The translations under genes were made by a program, and so were the position numbers. 64,000 bases of DNA. Source: Sipunculus nudus (Eukaryota > Annelida > Sipuncula > Golfingiida > Sipunculidae). Shown here in pieces: positions 45,701 to 58,875 of the stretch. Below the pieces are notes generated by a model. It was not told where the DNA came from and did not search any database. It saw only the letters and a program-made list of their open reading frames with translations. How positions within the stretch are numbered: the first letter of the stretch is position 1; each line of letters begins with the position of its first letter. The stretch is taken from positions 33,710,862 through 33,774,861 of the forward strand of contig CM049307.1 in the NCBI GenBank assembly GCA_026874595.1, read 5' to 3'.

Positions 45701-48700
45701 TTTACATAAAAAAATTGTTTCCTCAACATCATTTATATTTATTTATAGAGATCCTGAATTTGACTGATTTGAAGGGATAAATATTTGTGAAACATAATTT
45801 TTAAAACCCACAGTATCATGCAAGTAACATATTTGATCACAAGGTATGTAGACATAGAGGAATGTTTGGTAGGTGCCAGTCAAGATGAATGAAAAGAGGA
45901 AGCAATTCTATCATAGTAATATTGAAACTACACTGTATCAATTTCTGATACACGGAACAGATGTACATTGCCACAAAATTGTGTTCCTGATAACATGAGC
46001 AAGGATGCATTTTGACTGTTCATACAGGGCACGTGTGGCTTTGTCAGTGTGGGAAGGGTAACCTGATAGAGGCATCTCACAATGATGTTAAGTAAACTTT
46101 GTGTCACATCTGTGTAGGAGTATGTTGACTTTGAACATTACAAGGGATATACAGGTATGGGGGTGTATGCTTATAGTCCACAGGTGTGTACACCAGACTC
46201 TTCATCAGATTAAGATGAACTTGTTCACATGAGGGACGATAACTAGGTCAATATATAGCTTTGGAAGCATTGTAAATTGATGCTGTGGAACTAGTAGATA
46301 TTTTAATCAATTAAATGCAGAGAGACTTGAGTTACTGCAGGCATTTACTGGACCCAGTGGAATTTTGTTCTGTGATGTTCTATGCACATAAACAATTAGA
46401 GATTTCAAGCAGAAGTTTTAAATTAATGGAAAACTTAATCTTTGGGGTCTGAGATAATATTATCATAACTTGCCTTGAGCAGGAAAGATCTTATACTCAA
46501 CTATGCTGTGACCACACTCACTTTTGTTCTCAGTTTCACATCATATGTTCCCATCATGTAAATAACCTGGCCTTCTATCTTTTGACCAAGGGAACATCAA
46601 TATAATATGAGGAAATGGGTGTGGCTTAAAAAAAGCAGATTTTTTAAGACTAAAGCAGATCCATAACTATTTACAAATGAAAAAGATCCTTTAAGGCAGG
46701 TACCTTTCCTTTCATTAATCTTCAGCCTAGAAGGACTGGTTCATATAAGGTACTTTTTTCCACGGAGCAAACTGGAAATTCTTTTGAAGTATAAAATATA
46801 TAAAGACACTTAGAAAGAGGACTGAATTCCTGTTAGGTTAGCCGGAACCCCACAAGTTTTCAGATATGCCCTTTTGTTTCATTTTAAGGTAATGAACCTG
46901 TCAGAATCATCCAAGATTGAAAAATCGAGTTTTAAATAAAGTTGAGCAAAATTCTTTGTGGAACTGCCTATGAAATTTTCACTTTTCCAATGAGCACTTA
47001 AGGGATTAGTCATGAAATGAGAACATGTTACAGGGTAAGGGAGATGCATGGGTTACTAAACTTTCAAAACATCTTTAATGGTTTACAAAAGAACTGTTTC
47101 CTGTGATCAGAATTGTAAATTATTGAAATTAAGGTCCATGCTGTCTGTGGACAAAATAAAAATACTGTAATGTGGACAAAATAAAAATACTGTAATGAGG
47201 CAGAAAACTCTGGACACCAAATAGTTTATACATGTAACATCTGAGTGAATGGTGTAACATTACTCAGGTTAATTGGTAGCTGAAGTTCCCTTCATAGTAT
47301 CAGCAGATTCAGGTGTTATTTATCATCCCATTAAATACTTTTTTATTATACTTCAGTGTCAAATTGAAAAATGTCTGTTAAATCTTAAATATGGGGCAAA
47401 GGAATATTTACTTTTTACCTAAATGACTGTTTTGATAGAATTAAAAATTAAAAAAAAAAAACAGTAGCTGCCAAGTCATGCAACAGTCTCCAAGACTGTA
47501 TGATAAATACATGTTCTTAGGATCTGAAGTTTTCCTCCCTTGCAGGTGCTGTATATATTCAGTCTGTTTGCTTGATGGTGAGATACCTTGAATGTCACTC
47601 ATGTTTCTTGCTGACTAGAGATGATAAGTGATGACTGCATCATGTCCCTGATGTCACCAGACCTGATTGGGTGATATATCATGGCTGTATTGTCTTTTCA
47701 AAAGGGGACCTTACAGTCACTCCTTGACTGTCTCTGACAGACCACAGGACCAGTCATACACTGACCTTTCACTTGTAATATCTGCTGAACATGAAAGGTC
47801 TCTGGTTCAGAATGCCTCAGTTGTCTGTAGTGTCACATATACATAAATATTTACAAAAGCTGGTTTATCCTCTGCTTGCAGTCCTTCAAGAAGTACAGTT
47901 AAAACATATGTATAACTTGTTCAGATAACAAGAGCAGGCAAAGATGTCATGCTTTAATGTAGACCATTTTACTTCCTTTGTTATTGCTGTGTTAAGGGTG
48001 TTTAGTAAATTAAAGGCATAACATGATACATGTGAAAATAAGGTAATATTACCTAATAATGAAAAAAAATAAAGGTTCTTTTCTCAGGAACTATTTTTTC
48101 AGAAATCGTGTGGGTGGGCATTGTGTTCAAAATTTCTTACCTTATTAAAGTTATACTGAAAATCAGAATAAAAAAATTGATGCAACTGATGCATGCCAGG
48201 CCTGAGAAACCAACCAATTTTTTGTTTGCTATAGAATTGTTTTAATTTTAGTGAAGAAACTGGAATTTTTCAGCATTAAAAGTTTATGAAAGGTCCAGAA
48301 ATATTGATTGTGAAATTAAAGGATAGTTAAAGTCATCAAGTTTCTTATCAGTTTTGTCATATTATAGAATTAAGAACACTTTCTTCATGAAAAAATACAG
48401 ATCCAGTCTGCAAGATGACTTCAGTTTTTGCTTTGCATTACAGGTATAAATGTGCTCATCATTGCACATGTATTTCAGCTGTAAAATGTATATAATGTTC
48501 TATTAAACTTGTGTTAATGAACATGATTGAGTCATAAGTTTTACAAGGGGGGACTAGGAAGCAGCTGTGCTAGTAATTCTCAATAAGACATGTGACTTTG
48601 AAAAAAGCCATAAAAAATCATTGAAAGGTTAAGAAATTTTTATCTGTATATGAATGTGATAAAAGAAGTGGAAAGGAGTTAATCATTTTGATTGCCAGGA

Positions 48701-49719
48701 ATGACCTCATTCATTCATGAAAAAAACCACCTTTAATATTTAGTTAAATAATTGCTTGCAGATGCTTATTCATGTTTAATTGAGAGTGTAGCCGTCTTGT
48801 AAATCTGAATTTATGAATAAACCTATGGTTAAAATATAATCAAACAAGTAATTTAGTAAATAATTGCCATACATGATACCTGTGATAAAAATTCAGTGCA
48901 ATAAGTTATTACCTGCTTGGAGTTTATTACATTCATTCATGTGAGAACATTTAAAAGTTACCTTTTCTCAGTGGCAATTTATAATATTCAAGGTAGGTAA
49001 CAACTAATTAACTTGCATGATTTCAATTAAAATATTAAAATGAAAGAAAATTACCCTGCATGATCCGAATTAAAAATATTCCAATGAGATTAATTACCTC
49101 TCTGGATTAAAATTTAAAAAAGTTCAAAATGTGTGATCTGAATGTCAGCTGAAAATATTCAAATGAAGTGATTAGCTTGTGGCAGAGTGTTTTGGCTGAT
49201 TGAGACCTTGAGCAATGTGTGATTTTATTGAGAAACAGAAGGGAATGAACTGACCCCCAGTGCAGGAAATAATCGATTATGAGGAACATTAAAGGGTTTG
49301 ATGCAGGCAGCTGTATTTTTGTGGTTGCGAAGCATCACCTTGTGAATCAATCTGCCTGTGTTCTCCCCTGTTTTGCTTCCACTTTACCAAGGTTCTGGTG
49401 TGAAACTGGTTCATTATTGAAAGCCAAGGCTTCAGGGCCCAGGATGGAGTCAGGTATTGTGATCACAGAAACAGAAGATGCTACCAGGTGAAATTGCAAC
49501 AGAAACAACCCCATGTTTAGCAAATACTGAGCTGGACTTCCAGGAAATTGGATATTTTTTTATGTTGTTGGAAAATAATTTGTCTGGTAAACAGAATCTG
49601 CTCTCTGTCTATCACTGAACATACCAACTTTTTCACTCAAGAGAAAAGCCAGCAAAGGTTCCTTTTCAGTTGTAGCTGAATGAAGTCATGTTTTGCATTA
49701 TGTTAGTGAATTAAAACAG
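42701..49719. other. Long intron 2 stretch, no feature recognised
   Basis: Seven kilobases with no recognisable repeat or exon. GC-richer patches at about 43290-43950, 44340-44600 and 49190-49500 stand out. The last carries a 70-codon plus frame (49279-49491) with no splice partner. They could be conserved non-coding DNA, which needs cross-species comparison. Confidence 0.35.
47133..47196 (+). repeat. Short tandem duplication, about 24 bp
   Basis: 'gtggacaaaataaaaatact' followed by 'gtaat' appears twice in succession. Confidence 0.7.
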
Positions 49720-50140
49720 TGCAGGCTTAGATTTGGTATCCGTATTCATTAAAACATTCTGAGCTTAGATCTGCTGTCACCGTTCTTTAAAAAAATCAGA
49801 GCTTGAATCTGGTCCCACTATTCATTAAAACAATCTAAGCTTAGATCATGGGTCAGGCTTCTTTAAAATGAGTCTGAACTTAGATCTAGTGTCATTAATC
49901 AATAAAAACGTTTCAGCTAAGATCTAATGTTACAATTCTTTAAAAGGGGGCTGAGCTTGGATCTTTTGTAACCATTCATTAAAACAGTCTCAAACATAGG
50001 TCTCTTGTCTTTCTTCTTTTTAATGGTCTGAACTTCAATCTGGTGTCACTTTTCTTTATTAGTTCAAAATATCTTAAGCTTAGATTTGGTGTCACTATTC
50101 ATTGAGACATTCTGTGCTTAGGTCTTATGCCACCATCCAG
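49720..50140 (+). repeat. Degenerate minisatellite, about 45-bp period
   Basis: The phrases 'attcattaaaac', 'ctgagcttagatct' and 'ggtgtcact' recur about nine times in variable form. An old array in intron 2. Confidence 0.65.
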
Positions 50141-50516
50141 ATAAATTTGTCTTTAATAAGCACTTCAATAACTCTCTGTGATTAATTGTTCTGACTGCAT
50201 GATTAAATAGTCCTCTGATGGAGGACAAATATATGGACCTTACCAGACTAAAATTGTGTCACAAATGGAACTCATTCCTTCTGTAGTCTTCCAAATATGG
50301 AAACAGTACTAGACCTGTCACTTTATAACATCATCCAATGTTGATGAAGGAATTTTTTTATACAATTTTATCAATTTTGATAACTGTGGTTTTCTCAAAA
50401 CACCATCCCTCAGTAACATAAGTTATCAGTGCTGACCAAGATAGAAGCCTAGATAAGATTTACTGATAATACTTTACTTATTTTGAACAACATTTCTCAC
50501 TTTGATGCCCTTAATC

Positions 50517-50694
50517 AACTCCCACTCACCTTCAGCCAGTAATTCCTCTTACCCTTATGCTACTCCCACTTACCTTCAGCCAGTAATTCCTCTTACCCTT
50601 ATGTTACTCCCTCTCACCTTCAGCCAGTAATTCCTCTTACCCTGATGTTACTCCCACTCACCTTCAGCCAGTAATTCCTCTTACCCTGATGCTG
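50517..50694 (+). repeat. 44-bp tandem repeat, four units
   Basis: 'ttcagccagtaattcctctt' recurs at 50531, 50575, 50619 and 50663, exactly 44 bp apart, with few differences. This implies recent expansion. Confidence 0.9.
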
Positions 50695-53600
50695 ACCCAA
50701 GAACAAGGGTTTATTGTATTTCTTTCTCAATCACATAAATATCACGTACATAAAGTAATTCCATTTTCTAAATCATAAAAGTATTATTCATTTCAAAGTT
50801 TCATTGCTGATTTATGCCATATTTGAACACTAAATAATTATATTTATCAGAAATGATTCGAAAAAAACAAACTTTTAATTAAGTTAAAGCTCTGTTTCTC
50901 TATATTGCATACATTCCTGAAGATTTTAGAATGAGTAATATTTTGATTTTGGTGGTATTTCCTGATGAATCTATTTTATAAAATAGTTAATTTCCTTTCA
51001 CTTAATTCATGTTAGTATACGTGTGTTTATATGTTTATCTTAATAAAGTAATTCCAAATACAAGTGTAAAGAGGGTAACTTTTCTTGAAGAAATCACTCT
51101 TTCTTGCTTTATATAAAGTTACTAACCCTGTTGATGCAGTTGATCCCAGTAGAATTTTAGATCTTGAAACTGTCAAGTAAATTATCAGATAAAAGAAATA
51201 ATAACAAGCAGTATATCTGTTAGTGTGGTGTTTAGATAGAGGTTGTACTCTTGGTAATCAGTTTTGCTTTGAGTAACAATTTCCTTTAAGAGCTTTCTTT
51301 CTGTGACTCCCTCCTTTGAACAATTGCCACTTATGGCTAGAGTGGAAGAGTCCGTAGGCACATGACAGAATTGGTAAATCCTAAAGCTTCTGCAGCGTAA
51401 CAGATTCATATAATTATACAGCCAACAGGTTTTAAACTTGTATATACCATAAGGCATACAAATAGAAGAGGTGTATTTTTACTTAAATAATAGGTTATTC
51501 ATAATATTAATTTTAGATTACTTTTCTGCTGTAAATTGGTTGTATCACCATAGACATAATTTTATACGAGGTCATTTGGTGTAGTTATAGAAAGTGGATG
51601 TATATTATAGGTTATTCAGTGTATTAATTTGAGAGGGCTGTTCTGCTATAAATTGACAAAGTTAAGCTTAGCTTTGGACAAGTACCACTTGGAATCTAGT
51701 TGTATAAAATGTCAAATTATGTTTTATATCATAATACAGTCAGGAGAGGAACAGTCTTGGAACAAAGTTTAAGTAAACAATGTTGGAGTCAGACTGAAGT
51801 GTCATCTATACCCTTGACTAACATTGCTGTAGACATTATCACATTAATGCAGTGACTTTTCTCAATCAGCAGTGCTTGACTGTGTCTTTGACTCTAAGTC
51901 ACGTGAGGATTGTCAGAAATGAGCTGGGTGTGGTATAGGAATGGTTGACAACAGTCAGTGAATTACAGCATTACAAGTGGTCTCTGATGTGATCCAAGGG
52001 AAAGACACAGGGGAGTTTTGATTACAGGGAACTTGCTTCCACTATTGACCGTCTGTCTGCTGACAGCAAATTGAGAAGTATTAAGGGCAGTCAGCCTGTA
52101 CTTTATTGCTACAGGGACCGTGAAATATTCTCAGGGCAGTGTCATTCATTACTTTTCAGTTCTGCAGGAAAGAACTGATTTTACATGCAGTGATTGAGAT
52201 AGATGACGGGCGCATTTCACAGAGAATTCCTCGTTTCCAGTAAATCAGCTTGACTTTTATTGTGAACTCTGAATGTCAGGCTGCCAAGGTCTAGTGTCCT
52301 TGGACATTTTTGATGCCACTGCTACCCTTATTGTGTGGTTATTGATGGCTTTTGATCCACTGAATGCTGGCCCTGTCTTTGATATTGTAGGGTCCCTTTT
52401 CATCAGCAGACCAAGTAAGCCAGATCATTAAGTAGTGTCAGTCCAGATGACTTTGGGTCAGTTGGTTTACTTGGTTATACCTGTGTTCACAGAAACAAGA
52501 TAACATTTTCTGGGAAAAGCTCAAGTAATTAAGTAGTGCTTTTTGTGATAATGACTAGAGATCTGTAGACATGTCAAAGTTAAGATCAGATTTATTATAT
52601 ATTTTGAATGTCACTGATAATGCACAATGAAAAGAACTTGATAAAAATAAAAATCAAAATCACAGAAATCAAAGCAGGGTGAGGCAACACCAGGATGCAC
52701 TGACAAAACCGCTGCATGATTTAAGTAAACTTGCCAGTTAAATCAAAAAGCAGTGGTGGCAGATTTTAGTATTAGATGCCACATACTGAATTTCATTTGT
52801 CCATTTAGATAGAGCTTGGAATGTTTTGATGCCAAAGACAGAGCCTCATAGTTAAGTGGTTACAGAGTAATATTTGATTTAGAGTCAGATGCTGTAGACA
52901 TGCAGCATCACATAAATCCATGAAGACAAATCTTGTGGTTTGATGACATACACAGAACCAGAGGTGTCAAGAGATTATACAGGTTATTGTTGTAGACAAG
53001 ACAAGGTCTGTTAAGGAAAAAATGATGGTGAGGTTGTGCTATAGACTGGAGTAAACTTGACAATGACTACTAGGATATGTTACTGTTAGCTACCATGTAC
53101 AGAAGCAAGGCAGACAGGGCGAAATCTTGATGTCAAAGTGAAATTTAAGGAACCCTGAACAAAGTAATATGGATGAAAGAAACATAAAGAAAAACAAATA
53201 CAACGAAAATATAGCATACTGCTTGTTCAAATTTTTCTTTTGATAGTCTGAAAAATTAATTTCTTGCTTTTGATATTCATGTTCCTTTTTGTACATAACA
53301 TGGACTGTTAAATGAAACTTAGATTGCAGTTACCTCACCAGACATGGAATATAGACTAGGGTTACTCTCCTGGTTAAATAAAACATGCATGGTCTAATGG
53401 GCATCACTCCCACAGAGTATATATCTCAGTAAACTCAATCCAAGGCATCCATACTAGGCCTGTCAACAGAATTCAGGAGTTTGTGAATGTTGGGTCTATC
53501 ATGGTACCCGCAGACTGGCCTTGGTTTCTGGCCAGCACAGGTGGTGTACCTAACTGTACCTAACTACATACCTGTAAGCTGGCTACTGACAGAGCCAGGT

Positions 53601-54049
53601 AGAGCATGTTAACAGTAATACATGCCCATGTTGCCATGGTGCTAATGCATCACAGGACTGGATGAGCACCCTGCCAAGATAGGTTTGGTCAGCCCTGGAG
53701 GTTTCCCTGCATGCCTTAGTTTGATGATTCAGTGGACAAATCCAGTCTATTCAAGGTCCTCACAGATTTTCAAGGGCTTTAATGAAAGATGTATACACTG
53801 TGTTAGATGAATAATCTAGCCATTTCAAGTTCTTTGGTGCTTTTTTTCCTTGAAACTGGAAAGAAATCACACATGGTCCCAGAGAAAAGGGGGGATTAGT
53901 TAGTGGTACAGAGTGTCAAATTATATACATTATACATTATCGTTTCTCCATTTATAAACAAACATAATTACTTTTATTTATACTGTGCAATTATAAAAGG
54001 AATCTGAATATGAGATTTAAAAGAAAATATCAATCATTTGTTATAGACA
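50695..54049. other. Intron 2 sequence, no feature recognised
   Basis: AT-rich with a GC-richer zone at about 51780-52450. No exon or transposon ends were recognised. Confidence 0.4.
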
Positions 54050-54571
54050 TACTGTGGAAGTGGTTATTTTGGCGCGTCTGAATTTTCGGGCTATTTCCAT
54101 CATACAGCATTAGCGCAGTTTGAATTTTTCGCGCAAATCAGTATGTAAGGGGAATTCAATTTGTATCAAATTATCAAAATATTTAAACTATTAGATAAAA
54201 GATAAGTTTGCAGTGCAACCTACCTTCCACCTCAAAAGCTTCAAAGCCTGCCAAGCACCTCCAGCGTGAATACCTTAACCTTGAAAACACTAGACTTTTG
54301 TGCATAAAAAAAATTTGTATATAAAAAGTGTTGTTCAAATTCTCAGTGCCCTATCAAACACTAATGATATATATGACTCAAGATGGTCTATTCAATTCGC
54401 CATTGCTCTTTACTTGTATCTAAAACTAGTGTCGAACTTGATGGTAAAAAAAGTTAACTACACAGATATGTCTGGGGTGTTCGAAATAACGCATGTTCTT
54501 AATTTAGCGCAAATCACGCTTCTGTGAAGAGCGCAAAAAAAAACACCGCTTACAAAACCACTTCCACAGTA
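54050..54571. mobile_element. Tc1/mariner-like MITE, 520 bp
   Basis: Inverted ends CTGTGGAAGTGGTT (from 54052) and AACCACTTCCACAG (to 54569) are each bordered by TA, the target site duplicated by Tc1/mariner elements. The interior is rich in 'gcgc' and lacks a transposase frame, so it is non-autonomous. Confidence 0.8.
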
Positions 54572-55049
54572 TATTCCTTCCATTCCTATACATTTCAAAG
54601 GGTTAAATGTTTTACATCTGATTTCCTATGTGTATGAACAGTTTTTCTGCCATATTTGTCCAAGATGTTCAGACAGACAAAGTTCTGCTGTATTGTATGA
54701 TATGACATGTATGAACACTAAATTTCACTTTATAACTAATATTTTTAGATTCAGCATTTCACATTTCCCTGAAGCATAAAGCATCATTAATATTTCAACC
54801 AATGCTCATTAATAAAAGTTGCTTATGAAACTTCACTCTTGGATACATTACTCACAGCTATTAATATTGGTCGCTAATGAAGGCCCTGTGGTACTTGTCT
54901 GCTGGCAGTATCGACCAATTAGGTTCCGGTCAGGAAGGAACCACCAGCAGGTGTGAAACCTGATTGGTAATCAGGACCATGGCATGACCCTCGCTGACAT
55001 AAGCAACATTAAACCATCATTAGTATATAGTGTGAAGTGATGTAGTAGA
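54572..55049. other. Intron 2 sequence, no feature recognised
   Basis: AT-rich, with a small GC-richer patch near 54880-55000. Confidence 0.4.
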
Positions 55050-55490
55050 GTCCACATTATCCAAGTCTGAGTCCAGTCCACTTGAGTCTGAGTCCAAGTC
55101 CTTCAAGTTCATTTCCAATCTCTTTGAGTCATTTGGAATCGGAGTCCAAGTCTGAGTCCAAGTTCAATACAAGAAACTGAAACAGAAAATTTGAGAATAC
55201 AGTGTTTGTGTTTTCATGTGAATTTATACACATTTTTAAATAAATTAAATTTATTTTGATGCAAAGCTTACACTTGATGATGTATAGCTCTTTTTTGGTA
55301 ACATCTGTTAGTAGTTCGCATACATGTATACAAGTCTTCATAATATTTGAGAGCTTTTCTTTTTCTACTGGACTCGAGATGGACGGGCATAATTTCTCAA
55401 ATCCTAAACTCTGAGTCTGAGTACAAGTCCAAGTCAAGGACCCTCAGGTCCCTAAAAAAGTGGACTGGTGTCCAGACCTGGACTTGTCAC
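55050..55490. repeat. GAGTCCAAGTC-rich repeat, possible worn transposon
   Basis: Degenerate 'gagtctgagtccaagtcc' phrases flank an AT-rich centre on both sides. 'ccagtccactt' near 55074 is matched in reverse by 'aagtggactgg' near 55458. This may be a worn element with inverted ends, but no target duplication is clear. Confidence 0.35.
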
Positions 55491-56220
55491 TGATAATGAG
55501 TACTGTCTCATGAGCAGGCCTCTCCTTCATGCCTCTGGACAAGTCAGTCTGTCAAAAACCAGTCTCTTGGGATCTTGCCAAATCTTTCTTATCCTACAGT
55601 TGTTAGGGTTCCAAATTAAGAAATTAATCCACCAGACTAGGAGTCTGGAAAATTGTATATTTTTATCATATCTCTCAAACAACAGGCCTGTTGTGACCTG
55701 TTTCAGTGGTGCCTGCAGATTTTACTTAAACCATCATGGCCATTTTGAATGAGAACAGAAAGTGCTGTTGAGATGAAATTTTTTAAATGCAGGCATTTGT
55801 ATGAACGAGGTGCTGTTTTATGCCCTTAATAACTTAAAATCTGTGAAAAGTTGTAGATCATTGTGGGTCAAGACAACTTACTCCATGGCTTAGAGCTTCC
55901 CTAGTGGTGCCACGGATATAAATTGTTTAGCTTGCAGGAAAACACTTTCTCATTGTTGGACCACTTTGTGGAATGAAGGGCCATCAGAATAGGTATACCA
56001 TTTAATCATGTGTAATGGTAAAGATAATATGCTTTCATATTAGTGTCTCCAGATCAGGGGTATGTTTGTTGAAAGAATGTGATTATGTGCACAAAGCAAA
56101 CGGAGCCCTGATGTGTTATTTGTTGGTCGGACAGCTTTGACATCACATGATTACTCTCTCGTCAGTGAACAGATTCAGTCATGGAGATTTTTAATGCCGT
56201 TTATAATCACAAGGCTTTCT
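55491..56220. other. Intron 2 sequence, no feature recognised
   Basis: A 94-codon plus frame at 55468-55752 overlaps the preceding repeat and lacks coding character. Confidence 0.4.
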
Positions 56221-56620
56221 ATTAGGATGATGTGTAATTTGAAATGTTCTTTTGGTTTTCCTGAATTGAAATAGCTCACAGCAGGATTTTTTTTATGCCT
56301 CGTAAACTACATGTTTATGACTTGTGTCTGGGGATGAACTATAGATATTTGTGTTATTAAGGGGTTGCCATTCTTAATTTTGATCATTTCCCAGTGATTT
56401 TATATTTGACCATTGAAAACATTACCATGATGTGTAATTTGAAATGTTCTTTTGGTTTTCCTGAATTGAAATAGCTCACAGCAGGATTTTTTTTATGCCT
56501 CGTAAACTACATGTTTATGACTTGTGTCTGGGGATGAACTATAGATATTTGTGTTATTAAGGGGTTGCCATTCTTAATTTTGATCATTTCCCAGTGATTT
56601 TATATTTGACCATTGAAAAC
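56221..56620 (+). repeat. 200-bp tandem duplication, two copies
   Basis: 56221-56420 and 56421-56620 match at 198 of 200 positions, the only differences being GG versus CC at 56225-56226 and 56425-56426. Either a very recent duplication or an assembly artefact. Confidence 0.95.
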
Positions 56621-56986
56621 AGTGATGTTGTATACTTGTTGATAAAAGCATCATTTAATCAGGAGCTAAATTTTGTTTGTAAATGAACCACCTAATACAT
56701 TTATATACCCAATACCTCACTTCACTGAATCATTAAATGGAACTATTGGCAGGCCTGAAGGGACCCTTAATGATTGAAAAAAGATGTTCTAAAAAGAACA
56801 CCATATTCAGAAGATATTGTTTGTAGAAAAGATTGAATAAAAAGATGTATATTAAAGAAACCGCTGCACAAATATTCACCTGTATTGCAGTTTTGCCAGC
56901 TGATCTATCATATTGCATATCATTAACAAAGGATGCATTGAAACTGAACCAAATTAAAAATAAAATCAAATAATGTGTATACATAA
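56621..56986. other. Intron 2 sequence, no feature recognised
   Basis: AT-rich flank of element A4. Confidence 0.4.
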
Positions 56987-57037
56987 TTGTATCCGCCAAA
57001 ACAGAGTTTTGCGGATACTATGTTTTCAGCTGGTCGC

Positions 57038-57068
<31 letters not shown>

Positions 57069-58714
57069 GCCGCGTAGGTGTCCGGAGAACTCCTCCGTAA
57101 CCGCTGGGCGGAATTTTCCGAAACCCGGGATTATGTTCGGGTCACATGTGAACTGCTGCGCCCCGATTTTGTTTTGACCTCTGACCTTTCCTCTGCGCTC
57201 TGCGTCCGTTTGTGCGTCTGTTTCCACACATAAACCCACATATCTTGGGAACCGTTTGACCGATCAGGAAAATTTTTTTGCACAAATGTAGCCCTCGGAG
57301 AGCTTTATAACATACACCAAAAATGGTGGCGCCACCTGCAACCATGTTTGCACAGTGTCCATCTGTTCGTCTGCCTTGGGTTAAAATCACTCATATCTCT
57401 GCAGTGACTTGACTAATTCACCTGAAATTCGGCATGCGCAAACATCCTGGATAGCTTTTCTGATTTTATGACAGGTGGCGCCACCTACATTCACGTTGAC
57501 GCTGCAGACATCCAAGCTCATATCTCGGGAACCGTTTGACCGATCAGGAAAATTCTTTTGCACAAATGTAGCCCTTGGAGAGCTTTTTAACATACACCAA
57601 AAATGGTGGCGCCACCTGCAACCATGTTTGCACAGTGTCCATCTGTTCGTCTGCCTTGGGTTAAAATCACTCATATCTCTGCAGTGACTTGACTAATTCA
57701 CCTGAAATTTGGCATGCGTATACATCCTGGATAGCTTATCTGATTTTATGACAGGTGGCGCCACCTACATTCACGTTTACGCTGCAGACATCCAAGCTCA
57801 TATCTTGGGAACCGTTTGACCGATCAGGAAAATTCTTTTGCACAAATGTAGCCCTTGGAGAGCTTTATAACATACACCAAAAATGGTGCCACTACCTGCA
57901 ACCATGTTTGTACAGTGTCCATCTGTTTGTCTGCCTTGGGTTAAAATCACTCATATCTCTGCAGTGACTTGACTAATTCACCTGAAATTTGGCATGCGTA
58001 TACATCCTGGATAGCTTTTCTGATTTTATGACAGGTGGCGCCACCTACATTCATGTTTACGCTGCAGACATCCAAGCTCATATCTCAGGAACCGTTTGAT
58101 TGATCAGGAAAATTTTTTTGCACAAATGTAGCCCTTGGAGAGCTTTATAACATACACCAAAAATGGTGGCGCCACCTGCAACCATGTTTGCACAGTGTCC
58201 ATCTGTTCATCTGCCTTGGGTTAAAATCACTCATATCTCTGCAGTGACTTGACTAATTCACCTGAAATTTGGCATGCGTATACATCCTGGATAGCTTATC
58301 TGATTTTATGACAGGTGGCGCCACCTACAATCAAGTTTACGCTGCAGACATCCAAGCTCATATCTAGGGAACAGTTTGACCAATTGGGCCAAAATTTTGC
58401 ATGTGTATAGTTCTCACAAAGCTCTTTATCATACGCTAAACTGGTGGCGCCACCTGCAACCCTTTTTTGCACAGCGTCCATCTGTTTGTCTGCCAAGGGC
58501 AAAAATCACTCATATACAATATAGTGGTTTGACTTATCTGCCTTAAATTTTGCATATGTATACAACTTGGACGGCTTTCTGGGTTTTTTGGTAGGTAGCG
58601 CAACCTACATACACAATTTGGCTGCAGACATCCATGCTGATATGCAACACTTCACCCGTTCCACTCTGATTTAGGCGGATACAAGTAGTCGCTTGTCGAC
58701 TACCCGTATTCTAG
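56987..58714 (+). mobile_element. Family A Helentron-like element, copy A4 (longest)
   Basis: Complete ends: TTGTATCCGCC with 5' hairpin and TATGTTTTC, then GGCGGATAC, the GTAGTCG/CGACTAC hairpin and CTAG (58711-58714). The head has a (GCC)n tract at 57035-57073. The core holds units starting at 57241, 57521, 57801, 58081 and 58361, each exactly 280 bp apart and highly similar, so the array expanded recently. Each unit has two GGTGGCGCCACC palindromes about 130-150 bp apart, and its two halves are themselves distantly similar. No protein is encoded. Confidence 0.88.
57035..57073 (+). repeat. (GCC)n trinucleotide repeat
   Basis: About 13 CCG/GCC triplets with one CTG interruption, in the head of A4. 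A2 has a shorter GC-rich stretch at the same place. Confidence 0.9.
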
Positions 58715-58875
58715 TTGAACATGCAGTGGGTTAATTTTATTTCTTGCTATATATGCATTATGTAAGGCAGATTGTCTGCAACCCAAGTAGATCTAGCCTA
58801 TAGCCACACCTCATCATAAATCTGTTCCTCTTATGATTTTTTTTTTTTTTTTATGTTTTTTTTTTTTTTTTTTAT

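Noticed and set aside
49279-49491. 70-codon plus frame as a possible CaMKII exon 3
   Set aside because: Does not encode the expected QKLEREARIC-type sequence and lacks suitable splice sites.
50517-50694. Regular repeats that might suggest a CRISPR array
   Set aside because: Contiguous 44-bp units without unique spacers in an animal intron, so a minisatellite.
52850-52885. tRNA A-box-like 'tagttaagtggttacag'
   Set aside because: Poor match, no B-box and no cloverleaf, so probably chance.
57142-58502. Recurrent minus-strand frames with 'TDG.CA.M.AGGAT' in all A copies
   Set aside because: They are translations of the tandem core. They change frame between units and copies and lack any domain.
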